Under the pieces are notes generated by a model, which worked only from the letters and a program-made list of their open reading frames with translations, did no database searches and had not been told where the DNA came from. DNA of 64,000 nucleotides from SKLM01 sp964575455 (GTDB lineage Bacteria > Chloroflexota > Anaerolineae > B4-G1): positions 1 through 64,000 of the forward strand of contig CAZNRX010000018.1 in the NCBI GenBank assembly GCA_964575455.1. Reading direction: 5' to 3'. A program made the translations under genes and the position numbers. Below, in pieces: positions 43,096 to 51,443 of this stretch; position 1 is the stretch's first letter; the number at the start of each line of letters is the position of its first letter.

Positions 43096-43312
43096 ACTTC
43101 TCAATCTCCCGATACCTGGCCTCGGGCGTACGGCCCGGAGGGAGTCAGCCCTGAGGCTAGGGGTCAAGCTGCATGTCGGCGAGTTCCTCGCTCGGATGGT
43201 TCGACGCCCTGGAATCAGCAGGAGCAGAGAGGAACTGACCCTGACACTTGCGACTGCACGCTTGTTCGGCAGAAGAGGAAGGGCGAATTAGAGTGAAAAG
43301 GAGTGTGACACC

Positions 43313-45436
43313 TTGAAGAGCAGACTGTCGATACGATCGTTTTCACACGTTCTGACCGCGGGTGCTCTGGCCGTCGTGCTTGTTGCTGGAGTATCTCTGC
43401 TGTCTTCCAGCCTGCAGGTGCAGGCGAGGCCGGTGCAGGAGGCGACCGTCACAGACCCAGTGCTCGCCCCATCAGTCCTTACCCCAACCTCGCAGACGCG
43501 CTCACCTGAAAAGGGAGCCTTGATCGAGCGGGAGGGCATATTCCCCGTGAAAGGCGTCGCCTGGCTGGGGAACGCCCGACCTCCGTTCCCGGGGGATCCC
43601 ATCCTGGCGCCGATTGAGAATCAAGGTGACGAAAACTACGTCGTGAGCTGGAGTGAGGCGGTCTCTGCCACCAACTACGTCCTGTACGAGGCTGATAGCC
43701 CCTATTTCGAGGGGCAGGAGTCGATCTACGCCGGCTCGGAGACGCAGTACTTCATCTCCGATCAGCCGGAGGGCACCTGCTACTACCGCGTCAAGGCCTA
43801 CAATGCGGATGGCGCAAGCCGCTGGAGCAACGTCGAGTCCGTCACGGTGGGAACAGGTAGCAGCTCCATGGCATCGGACTCGGGCGAACTCGCAGCTGGG
43901 GAGCCGATCACGGTCTGGGTGCAGATCGATGCGGGGGGCTGGCATACGGCGACACTGACGGAGACGGACTGGGGGGGCTGGGAGTGGTCTTATGACTGGA
44001 ACCTGCCGGAGGGGGAGAGGTATCAGGAGCACGCTATCCACACAAAGGCCAGTGCTGAGGGGGCTGAAGGCCCCACCGATGCCATCACTGTGACCATCAA
44101 CAATCGAATCTACTATGTCTATCTCCCTTATATCTTCAAACGATGGCCCCCCGTACCCTACGCTCCCGTCTTGGAGGCAATAGACAACCCCGAGCATAGA
44201 GTCAGCTACACACTCGATTGGTCCTACAGCGATGGTAGGCCGGAGGTCCCGGACCCCACCAGCTACACCATCCAAGAGGGGACCGATCCGACCTTCACTG
44301 ATCCAACGATCTATTCCACCAGCGCCACTGAGCTCACCATCACCGACCCGGAGAAGGAGAAAGAGGGAGGAACGTATTACTACCGCGTGCGAGGACACAA
44401 CCCGTACGGCCCCGGCGAATGGAGCACCGTCAGATCCACGACGGTGCGTGTGGTTCCGTACGCACCCGCGCTCCAGACCATAGACAACGCCGACGGGGAC
44501 GATAGCTATACCGTTGAGTGGTCATATGGACATACCTACCCCTCAGTGGACACCTTCATCCTGCAGGAGGCGACGACCCCGGGCTTCTCCGATGCCGTCA
44601 ACTACTCGATCGACGGCGCCACCACGTCCCGCGCATTCACCGACAAGAGCAGCAAGACCTACTACTACCGGGTGAAGGGGCGTAACGAGTACGGCGATGG
44701 CCCGTGGAGTGCGGTGAGGTCGGTTGTCTCCGTGTCTGCCGACTTCTACGACGACTTCAGCGATCCCGAAAGCGGCTGGATGACGCACGATGCGCAATGC
44801 TGCCTCAGTGGATGCGATAATGGTCTCTACCAGGAGCATCCTCAGTACAAGTACAGTCTATTCTACGGGGATGGCAAGTACCACGTCAACATCCCCCTGG
44901 ACTGCCGTGCCGCCGGTGGCGAGCACGGTGACACGCGTCACATCTACCCGGTCGTGTTCCCGCCAGACGCTGATCGCCCGGATACGCGTACGTGCATTGA
45001 GGCCAAGGCGACGTTCGAGGAGTGGAATCCTTGGTGGTCATTCTGGGGCGTCGTGTTCGCGGCCAGTGATGACAAGAGCACCGTCTGGTCGTTAGAGGTC
45101 AACAACCTCGGCGACTGGGCGGTGGTGAAGAGGACGGGTTACGATTTCCCTGGCCCAAATGCGCCCTATACGAACGAGGAACGTCTGTACGAGATCAGCT
45201 ACACGGGACAGTTGCGTCCACCGGCCCGAGCTGCGTTTGATTCCAATACGCTCAGGGCCGAGGTGAATGGCAACCACGTCAAGCTGTACATCAATGGCGA
45301 GGAGGCACACGAGTTCTCTGCCGCTGGCATCGGATCCCTGAAGAAGGTAGGGCTCATCGGCGGCGACTGGGAGATCACCCCGACCCAGATTGGCTACGAC
45401 TACTTCTTTGTGGACGAAGGGTGCGACGACTACTAG
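43313..45436 (+). CDS. Secreted protein with three FN3-like domains and a C-terminal LamG-like domain
   Basis: The 707-residue protein has a signal peptide (about 1-39, VLTAGALAVVLVAGVSLLSS). FN3-like repeats lie at about 95-180, 285-380 and 385-475, each closing with a YYYRVKGxNxYGxGxWS pattern. A concanavalin/LamG-type domain runs from about 480 to the end (DDFSDPESGWMTHD). Between FN3 1 and 2 the stretch YVYLPYIFKRWPP resembles a motif often found in Chloroflexota exported proteins. It is probably cell-surface or matrix material that binds polysaccharide. The start is TTG 43313 with AAAAGGAG nine bases ahead. Confidence 0.78.
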   Translation: MKSRLSIRSFSHVLTAGALAVVLVAGVSLLSSSLQVQARPVQEATVTDPVLAPSVLTPTSQTRSPEKGALIEREGIFPVKGVAWLGNARPPFPGDPILAPIENQGDENYVVSWSEAVSATNYVLYEADSPYFEGQESIYAGSETQYFISDQPEGTCYYRVKAYNADGASRWSNVESVTVGTGSSSMASDSGELAAGEPITVWVQIDAGGWHTATLTETDWGGWEWSYDWNLPEGERYQEHAIHTKASAEGAEGPTDAITVTINNRIYYVYLPYIFKRWPPVPYAPVLEAIDNPEHRVSYTLDWSYSDGRPEVPDPTSYTIQEGTDPTFTDPTIYSTSATELTITDPEKEKEGGTYYYRVRGHNPYGPGEWSTVRSTTVRVVPYAPALQTIDNADGDDSYTVEWSYGHTYPSVDTFILQEATTPGFSDAVNYSIDGATTSRAFTDKSSKTYYYRVKGRNEYGDGPWSAVRSVVSVSADFYDDFSDPESGWMTHDAQCCLSGCDNGLYQEHPQYKYSLFYGDGKYHVNIPLDCRAAGGEHGDTRHIYPVVFPPDADRPDTRTCIEAKATFEEWNPWWSFWGVVFAASDDKSTVWSLEVNNLGDWAVVKRTGYDFPGPNAPYTNEERLYEISYTGQLRPPARAAFDSNTLRAEVNGNHVKLYINGEEAHEFSAAGIGSLKKVGLIGGDWEITPTQIGYDYFFVDEGCDDY

Positions 45437-45460
45437 GCCGCCTGAATGTGAACGAAGGGG

Positions 45461-45494
45461 ATCGGGGCCTCGTCGATGAGCTCCGATTCTCTTT
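45461..45494 (+). terminator. Possible terminator after the FN3 gene
   Basis: ATCGG (45461-45465) pairs with CCGAT (45483-45487), with further pairing of CTC/GAG inside, followed by TCTCTTTG. The stem is imperfect. The rest of 45495-45759 shows nothing I can name. Confidence 0.35.
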
Positions 45495-45759
45495 GTGAAG
45501 GCCGAGCACGTGATTCTCAGGGTCCTCTGGGCATGAGTGCTTGGTGCAGGCCTCTACCCCGGAATCGCCAGCCAGTTGGATCGGACTTGATTGTGCGAGT
45601 GGATCGCGCTGCGCCCTGAGGTGATGGACGGGTCAGCCATCCTGCATCGCATCCACGATCCCACCTTTGACCCTCAAACCACTGCCTTCGTGGAGGATCC
45701 GGTCTCCTGTGCTGGAACCGCTGCTTCTGTCTGTTTGCTCAAGAGGGGGGACGGCCTGG

Positions 45760-48024
45760 ATGGAACGTAAGGCTTCTGTAGCCCCTTCTGCAGGTCGCAG
45801 CCCCTCAGGAGCGACCCTTATCCCCACTTCTTGTCTCTTGCTGGACCGATCCAAGTTGATGCTCGTTGTCCTGCTTGCCGCCTATCTCGTGCTGGCCGTT
45901 GGATACAGCGCTGTTACGCCGATCTACGAGCCCACCGACGAGATCCGGCACTTCCGATACGTGCGGCACCTCGCCGTCTACCGCCGTCTCCCCGTTCAAT
46001 CCGCCGACGGGCCGCGCGCTCAGAGCCATCACCCCCCCCTGTACTACGCTCTCGGCGCCTTGGCGAGCTGGTGGGTGCCCATCAGGCAGGAGGTCTACTA
46101 CGAGCCTCCTCGGAATCCCCACTGGACAAACCGCTACGATGAGGTCAGCGTCTACAACAAGAACCAGTACATTCATCGGGCTGAGGAGAGATTCCCCTAT
46201 CGCGGTGTTACATTGGCTGTCCATGTCGTTCGCTGGCTAAGCGTGCTGATCGGCGCAGGCGTCGTCTGGCTGACCTTCGAGTTGGGGCGGGAGGTCTTCC
46301 CGGGCCGACCAGCCCTGGCTGTGGGAGGGGCGTCAATCGTTGCCTTCAATCCTCAGTTCCTTCACTTGAGCGGGGCCATCAACAACGACGTACCGGCGGC
46401 GTTCTGGGGGGCGGCGATACTTCTTGCTTGTGTGCGAGTCATCCGCAGGGGGCCGGACCTGCGGAGCGACGTCACGCTGGGTATCCTCTATGGCTTGGCT
46501 CTCCTGACCAAGCTTCATCTGCTGGCTCTTGCGTTGCCCATCGGTCTGGCCTATGCCCTCGCCGCGTGGCGATCTCGTGGTTGGGAGCACCTTCTTCGGG
46601 GTGGTGCTGTCATCTTGTCCGTAGCTGCGCTCGTTTCGGGCTGGTGGTTCTGGCGCAACTACGTGTTGTACGGAGATCCCACAGGTATGGCCAAGGTCAA
46701 TGAGCTTTGGGCCGGGAGGAGTCCGGCCGGCAATTGGTGGGCACTCCGCCAGGGGCTGCCGTACCTTTGGAGCAGCCTTTGGGGGCGTTTCGGCTACGGG
46801 CAGATTCCCCTCCATCGCAGTCTGTATGCGGGTCTGCTGGCCTTCTGCGTGTTGGCGTTGGTGGGGTACCTTGTGCCTCGAACCGGCCGTCCGTGCCACC
46901 TCTCCCTCTTGGTGCTGGCCGTTACCCCCTTGGTCACCTTCGCCGTCGTCTGCTACTACATCCTCATTCAGCCGGCTGGTGCGATGGGACGCTTTCTATT
47001 CCCCGCCTTGCCGGCCTTTTCTCTCTTGGTCATCTTCGGTTTAAGCCAGTTCTCTCCGGAGCAACTAATTGGGGCTGCAGCCCTCAGTGTGACGGCGGGA
47101 ATGGTGGCTCTGGCAATCTACGCCCTGGTCGGCATCCTGCGGCCGGCCTTTGGCCGCCCGCGGCGGCTGGCGCAGTCGGAGATCGCTTCCCGTCCCAACC
47201 CTATGAGCGTGCAGTTTGGCAGCGTTGGGCGACTGTTGGGATATCAGGTCGACCCAACGCAGGTGGAACCGGGTGACACAATGGACGTCACTCTCTACTG
47301 GCAGGCCCTGGCTCGGCCAGACGAAGACTACACGGTTTTCGTCCATCTGTTGAGTGACGTGGGAACGATGATCGCCCAATGTGACACCTACCCTGGCCTT
47401 GGACGGTACCCCACCACTGTCTGGGAACCGGGCGTCGCCTTCGCCGATACGTACGAGGTGCACGTCCCCCAGACCGCCTATGCCCCGGACACAGGCTACC
47501 TTCAAGTCGGGCTCTACCTGGCCAACGGGCCACGTCTGCTCACTGCAGACGGACGTGACGCGGTGCGATTGACCCTCATCAAGATCCAGGAGCGTGCCGA
47601 TGGGTTTCCCAATCCTCAGGACGTGGACTTCGGCCACCGAATCGCCCTGGTTGGGTATTCGCTTGATCGGCGGGTGGTGCAACCTGGAGAAGCAATCCAC
47701 CTGACGCTTTATTGGCGTCCGCTGTCTCGCATGGAGCGAGACTATCGCGCCTTCGCTCACGTTCTGGATGGCGACAATGGGGTACGGGCGAACAGCGACA
47801 GTCTCCTCCTTCACGGATCCGTTCCTACCAGCCGATGGGAGCTCGGTCAGATTGTGAAGGAAGAGCGCGTCCTTTCGGTCGCGACGGATACTCCTCCGGG
47901 ATTCTATGACATCGAGGTTGGCTTGCACGAAGCCAATGGGGGGCGGTTGCCGGTGATGGGAAAGGGGGAGCATCGCAAGGGATACCGCGTTCTGCTGAGC
48001 AAGATCAGCGTGGAGGGGCAGTGA
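45760..48024 (+). CDS. GT-C/PMT-like membrane protein with two C-terminal beta domains
   Basis: This 754-residue multi-spanning protein has its first outer-loop motif reading IYEPTDEIRHFRYV, the acidic signature of PMT/DUF2142-like GT-C proteins. After about ten membrane segments it carries two consecutive copies of the beta domain shared across this region (about 47200-47560 and 47640-47960; DYTVFVHLLSDVGTMIAQ and DYRAFAHVLDGDNGVRAN). ATG 45760 follows GGGGGG at nine bases. The longer frame from 45667 adds sequence without a membrane or family feature. Its stop overlaps the GTG of the next gene. Confidence 0.78.
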   Translation: MERKASVAPSAGRSPSGATLIPTSCLLLDRSKLMLVVLLAAYLVLAVGYSAVTPIYEPTDEIRHFRYVRHLAVYRRLPVQSADGPRAQSHHPPLYYALGALASWWVPIRQEVYYEPPRNPHWTNRYDEVSVYNKNQYIHRAEERFPYRGVTLAVHVVRWLSVLIGAGVVWLTFELGREVFPGRPALAVGGASIVAFNPQFLHLSGAINNDVPAAFWGAAILLACVRVIRRGPDLRSDVTLGILYGLALLTKLHLLALALPIGLAYALAAWRSRGWEHLLRGGAVILSVAALVSGWWFWRNYVLYGDPTGMAKVNELWAGRSPAGNWWALRQGLPYLWSSLWGRFGYGQIPLHRSLYAGLLAFCVLALVGYLVPRTGRPCHLSLLVLAVTPLVTFAVVCYYILIQPAGAMGRFLFPALPAFSLLVIFGLSQFSPEQLIGAAALSVTAGMVALAIYALVGILRPAFGRPRRLAQSEIASRPNPMSVQFGSVGRLLGYQVDPTQVEPGDTMDVTLYWQALARPDEDYTVFVHLLSDVGTMIAQCDTYPGLGRYPTTVWEPGVAFADTYEVHVPQTAYAPDTGYLQVGLYLANGPRLLTADGRDAVRLTLIKIQERADGFPNPQDVDFGHRIALVGYSLDRRVVQPGEAIHLTLYWRPLSRMERDYRAFAHVLDGDNGVRANSDSLLLHGSVPTSRWELGQIVKEERVLSVATDTPPGFYDIEVGLHEANGGRLPVMGKGEHRKGYRVLLSKISVEGQ

Positions 48025-49046
48025 CGAAGCGCTCAGGGACGCCGTCCATCCCCGGGACGCCGTCCATCCCCATGAACGCTCTGCGCATCGTGATCAGCGT
48101 GGGCGCCCTTCTCTTTCTTTTCTGGAGGGTGGTCAGCCCCGGTGAGACGCTGGAGGTGCTGCGTCGGGCCGACTTGCGCTACCTGTTGATCGCCTATTTG
48201 CTCTTCGTTCTCAGCCTTGTGATTCGAGCTTACCGTTGGATCGTCCTTCTTCGCGGCCTGGATCCGACGATACCCTTTCGCCGCTTGGTTCGCCTCTACT
48301 TTGTTGGACAGTTCTTCAGCAGTTTCCTGCCCACTCAGTTCGGAGGCGACGTCATGCGGGCGCTGGAACTGACCGAGGACACCGACGCATCGGCTGCCGT
48401 TGGCACTGTGCTGCTCGATCGGATGACGGGCCTGCTGGTGCTGCTTGCTATGGGGCTCGTCGCGCTGCCTTTTCTGGCCGCGCAGATGGAGGGGTGGTTG
48501 GTGGTGCTTCTCGTCGGCGTGGCGGGCGGAGGCCTGGTTCTGGGTGCGTTGATATTGGAGGGGCGGCTGCTCCGGCGGGCGACCAGCTGGCTCCCCCAGG
48601 CGCTCTCTCTGACCGGTCAGGGTGCACTAGCGAAGACGTATGCGGCAGTGACCGGTTGTGGTTGGTGGGCAGTGTCTCGTGCCTTCCTGGTCTCGGTGGT
48701 GTTCAATCTGATCAACATTCTCATTAACTGGCTCTGCGGTCGGGCGGTCGGGGTGGAAACCGGTTTGGGGTACTTCTTCGCTGCCACGCCGATCCTCTCT
48801 GTGTCGGGCATGATCCCCTCGATCGGCGGCTGGGGTGTGCGTGAGGCGGTCAGCACGGCGCTCTTCACCCCTGTAAACGTGGATGAGAACGTGGCTGTCG
48901 CGCTGGGCCTGGCCCTCAACGGCATCACCCTTGGGGCGGGTCTGGTTGGCGGGCTTGTCTACGGCATCGAGAAACTACGGAGCTTGCGATCGCAGCTGTC
49001 GACGGGAGGTTCTCAGCAGGATGATCACCAGCTCAACCAACGATAA
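48021..49046 (+). CDS. UPF0104/LPG-synthase-TM-like membrane protein (flippase-like)
   Basis: The 341-residue protein has about eight membrane segments and resembles the AglD/MprF transmembrane family. Visible motifs are RAYRWIVLLRG, then FLPTQFGGDVMRA, SAAVGTVLLDRMTGLLVLL and GGWGVREAVSTALF. Such proteins are proposed lipid or lipid-linked sugar flippases, which fits the GT-C neighbours. GTG 48021 overlaps the previous stop. The first 17 residues are an 18-base tandem duplication (GTPSIP twice), so ATG 48072 may be the true start. Its 3' end overlaps the next gene by 26 bases. Confidence 0.8.
   Translation: MTKRSGTPSIPGTPSIPMNALRIVISVGALLFLFWRVVSPGETLEVLRRADLRYLLIAYLLFVLSLVIRAYRWIVLLRGLDPTIPFRRLVRLYFVGQFFSSFLPTQFGGDVMRALELTEDTDASAAVGTVLLDRMTGLLVLLAMGLVALPFLAAQMEGWLVVLLVGVAGGGLVLGALILEGRLLRRATSWLPQALSLTGQGALAKTYAAVTGCGWWAVSRAFLVSVVFNLINILINWLCGRAVGVETGLGYFFAATPILSVSGMIPSIGGWGVREAVSTALFTPVNVDENVAVALGLALNGITLGAGLVGGLVYGIEKLRSLRSQLSTGGSQQDDHQLNQR
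48036..48071 (+). repeat. Exact 18-bp tandem duplication
   Basis: GGGACGCCGTCCATCCCC occurs twice head-to-tail (48036-48053, 48054-48071). It is read as two GTPSIP units directly ahead of ATG 48072. Confidence 0.85.
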
Positions 49047-49815
49047 AGTCAAATACGTGCGGAAGCTGCAGAACCAGAAGAGCGTGCGTCACGACGACCG
49101 GCGCTTCGTGCTGGAGGGCGTGCGGTTGGTTGAGGAGGTCTTGCGGGCTAGCCTCGTGCCGAAGCTGGTGTTCTACACTGAAGCGCTGGCCGAAGAGGGG
49201 CGTGGGAAGGCCCTTCTGGCGACGCTCCGCGGTCTGGGTGCCCCTTGCACGATGGTGAGCGAGTCCGTCATGGAGCACTGCTCGGATACCGTGACGCCCC
49301 AGGGCATCCTGGTCGTGCTCCCCTTCCCGGATCTCGCTCCGCCACAGCCTTCCACCTTCGTGCTGATCGTCGACCGTCTTCGCGACCCGGGCAACCTCGG
49401 TACGCTGCTGCGCACGGCGCTCGCCGCTGGCATAGAGCAGGTCCTGCTGGCGCCGGGCACCGTGGGTTTCAGCAATCCGAAGGTGGTGCGATCAGCCATG
49501 GGAGCTCACTTGCAGCTCCCGATCGTGGATGCAGATTGGGACACCATCGCTGAGGCGGTCGCCGGCTGCGACGTCTGGCTGGCCGCGGCTGCTGGCGCGA
49601 CCCGCTACACCGAGGTGGACTGGACCCGTCCCGCGGCGCTGATCGTAGGGAGCGAGGCTCACGGGGCCGGGCCGAAGGCCCGTTCACTGGCTCAAGGTCA
49701 GATCTCGATCCCGATTCAACCGGCTGTCGAGTCCCTCAACGCAGCGGTGGCGGCGGCCGTCATCCTCTTCGAAGCCGTGCGTCAGAGGGGCTGGCCGGCG
49801 TCGAGTTCAGCTTGA
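49021..49815 (+). CDS. TrmH/SpoU-family RNA 2'-O-methyltransferase
   Basis: This 264-residue SPOUT methyltransferase acts on rRNA or tRNA using S-adenosylmethionine. The N-terminal substrate-binding domain starts MITSSTNDKVKYVRKLQNQK. The catalytic trefoil-knot domain has motif 1 DRLRDPGNLGTLLRTA, motif 2 LIVGSEAHGAG and motif 3 IPIQPAVESLNAAVAAAVILFE. ATG 49021 is set by the conserved N-terminus and overlaps the flippase-like gene. The same gene commonly precedes pheS in many bacteria, and here pheS follows. The stop codon lies inside the -35 of the pheS T-box promoter. Confidence 0.9.
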   Translation: MITSSTNDKVKYVRKLQNQKSVRHDDRRFVLEGVRLVEEVLRASLVPKLVFYTEALAEEGRGKALLATLRGLGAPCTMVSESVMEHCSDTVTPQGILVVLPFPDLAPPQPSTFVLIVDRLRDPGNLGTLLRTALAAGIEQVLLAPGTVGFSNPKVVRSAMGAHLQLPIVDADWDTIAEAVAGCDVWLAAAAGATRYTEVDWTRPAALIVGSEAHGAGPKARSLAQGQISIPIQPAVESLNAAVAAAVILFEAVRQRGWPASSSA

Positions 49816-49840
49816 CAAAAGCTGACTTCTAGGGCATAAT
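49812..49840 (+). promoter_or_regulatory. Promoter of the pheS T-box leader
   Basis: TTGACA (49812-49817) and CATAAT (49835-49840) are separated by 17 bases. The -35 overlaps the stop codon of the methyltransferase gene. Transcription should begin near 49847. Confidence 0.75.
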
Positions 49841-49846
49841 CGCGCC

Positions 49847-50217
49847 CAACAGTGAGTCGAACCTTCACGAGAGGTCCCGTTTGTCTTTCGGGAGGGTCGT
49901 CTCTCCAACAGTGAACAAAGGCTGCGACGGGGAAAAGTAGGTGGAGGGAAGCCTCCAGGGAGGCGGGGCCATAGACTGCAAGCCCTGCTCGGTGGAACTT
50001 CCCCGAAGTTCGCCCCCGAGCCGACGGGTGAATCGCCGGGCACAGATTCTTGCTGTGCCCAGGCGTGAGTAGCTCGCTCCGCAGGTCCAGCGTTAGAGGG
50101 ACAGCCGATCGCGCCTAGCGGCGCTGTCGGTGGTGAGGAGTGGACCCAGATCAGGGTCAAGCAGGGTGGTACCGCGGGAGAATAGCGCTCTCGTCCCTAT
50201 GGGGCGGGGGCGTTTTT
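49847..50217 (+). promoter_or_regulatory. T-box riboswitch, phenylalanine (UUC) specifier
   Basis: Stem I shows GACGGGGAAAAGTAGG on its 5' side. The specifier loop on its 3' side reads GAAG-TTC-GCCCCCGAGC, giving UUC (Phe) at 50009-50011. The conserved T-box AGGGTGGTACCGCGG is at 50163-50177 and is followed by the competing terminator. Uncharged tRNA-Phe should pair with the specifier and the T-box bulge and favour antitermination into pheS. All key elements are visible. Confidence 0.92.
50186..50217 (+). terminator. T-box terminator
   Basis: CGCTCTCGTCCC (50186-50197) pairs with GGGGCGGGGGCG (50201-50212) through 12 pairs including three G-U, over a TAT loop. TTTTT follows at 50213-50217. 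It is the Rho-independent arm of the riboswitch. Confidence 0.88.
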
Positions 50218-50320
50218 AGTTGTCTGGAAGGGATGCCGCTGGCCCGGTGATTGCCGTAAACGTAGCGACACCCGGTGACCAGCCGCAAGGATGGAGTGAT
50301 CGAGAGAAGGAGTGAGTCCG

Positions 50321-51343
50321 ATGTTGGATGAGTTGCGTCGCGTTGAGGAGGAGGCTCGTTTCTCCCTGGAGGAGGTGCAGGACAGTCAGGAGCTTGAGGC
50401 CTGGCATAAGCGCTACCTGGGCAAGAGAGGGGCGTTGACGCAGATGCTCCGTTCGGTCGGGAGTCTCCCCAAGAAGGAGCGCCCTGCCTTTGGACGGGCG
50501 GCCAACGAGGCCAAGGTGAGCCTGCAGGAGGCCCACAGGGCGCGGGCCGAGAGGTTGGAGCGCGAAGAGATGGAGCGGGAGCTGGGTGAGAGCGCCATCG
50601 ACGTCACCCTTCCTGGCCGGCCCATCGGGCCTGGTCACCTCCACCTGACGACGCAGACGCTGCGCCGTATCTATGACATCTTCGGGGACATGGGCTTCCA
50701 GGTCTACGAGGCACCGGAGGTGGAGACCGACGAGCTGAACTTCGGCCTGCTGAATATGCCGCCCCATCACCCGGCGCGCGACATGTGGGATACCTTCTGG
50801 GTCGACGACGAGGTCGTGCTTCGCACCCATACATCGCCGGGTCAGATTCGGGCCATGCGCGAGTACCATCCCGACCCTATTCGCGTGATCCTGCCGGGCA
50901 AGTGCTATCGCTATGAACAAGTGACGGCCCGTTCCGAACATCAATTCTATCAGGTGGAGGGGTTGGCGGTTGGTCGTCGTATCACCATGAGCGATCTGAT
51001 TGGCACACTGACGGAGTTCGCTCATCGGTACTATGGTGGCGAGCGCCGGGTCCGCATCCGCGGCTCCTACTTCCCCTTCACGGAGCCCTCCATCGAGGTT
51101 GATATCGACTGCATCCTCTGCGAGGGCGAGGGCTGCCGTGTCTGCAAATATAGTGGCTGGCTGGAGATCGCGGGTGCGGGAATGGTGCACCCGGTCGTGC
51201 TGGAAAACGGGGGCTATGACCCTGATGAGTGGAGCGGATTCGCCTTTGGCCCGGGCGTCGAGCGGCCAGCGATGCTGAAGCACGGCATCGATGACATCCG
51301 TCTCTTCTACAGCAACGACCTGCGCTTTCTGCGCCAGTTCTGA
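50321..51343 (+). CDS. pheS: Phenylalanyl-tRNA synthetase alpha subunit
   Basis: This 340-residue catalytic subunit charges tRNA-Phe as an alpha2beta2 enzyme. The N-terminal coiled-coil arm is followed by class II motifs: motif 2 region GKCYRYEQVTARSEHQFYQVEGL and the C-terminal motif 3 FAFGPGVERPAMLKHGIDDIRLFYSNDLRFLRQF. An insert with four cysteines (CILCEGEGCRVCKYSGWLEI) is typical of many bacterial PheS. ATG 50321 with AGGAG eight bases ahead is preferred to GTG 50312. The beta-subunit gene is not next; it lies 7.2 kb downstream after three GT-C genes. Confidence 0.95.
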   Translation: MLDELRRVEEEARFSLEEVQDSQELEAWHKRYLGKRGALTQMLRSVGSLPKKERPAFGRAANEAKVSLQEAHRARAERLEREEMERELGESAIDVTLPGRPIGPGHLHLTTQTLRRIYDIFGDMGFQVYEAPEVETDELNFGLLNMPPHHPARDMWDTFWVDDEVVLRTHTSPGQIRAMREYHPDPIRVILPGKCYRYEQVTARSEHQFYQVEGLAVGRRITMSDLIGTLTEFAHRYYGGERRVRIRGSYFPFTEPSIEVDIDCILCEGEGCRVCKYSGWLEIAGAGMVHPVVLENGGYDPDEWSGFAFGPGVERPAMLKHGIDDIRLFYSNDLRFLRQF

Positions 51344-51443
51344 GTCGCGCCAGGTGCTCTTGCTGGACAGAGGCTTAGCTTGAGGCGGGTTGACGCTTTG
51401 TGTGCGACGTGCACGTTGAACAGCGACGTGGGAGCCTGACCCA

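Noticed and set aside
43100..43300. Possible riboswitch ahead of the FN3 protein gene
   Set aside because: GC-rich hairpins are present but no conserved aptamer motif of a class I know.
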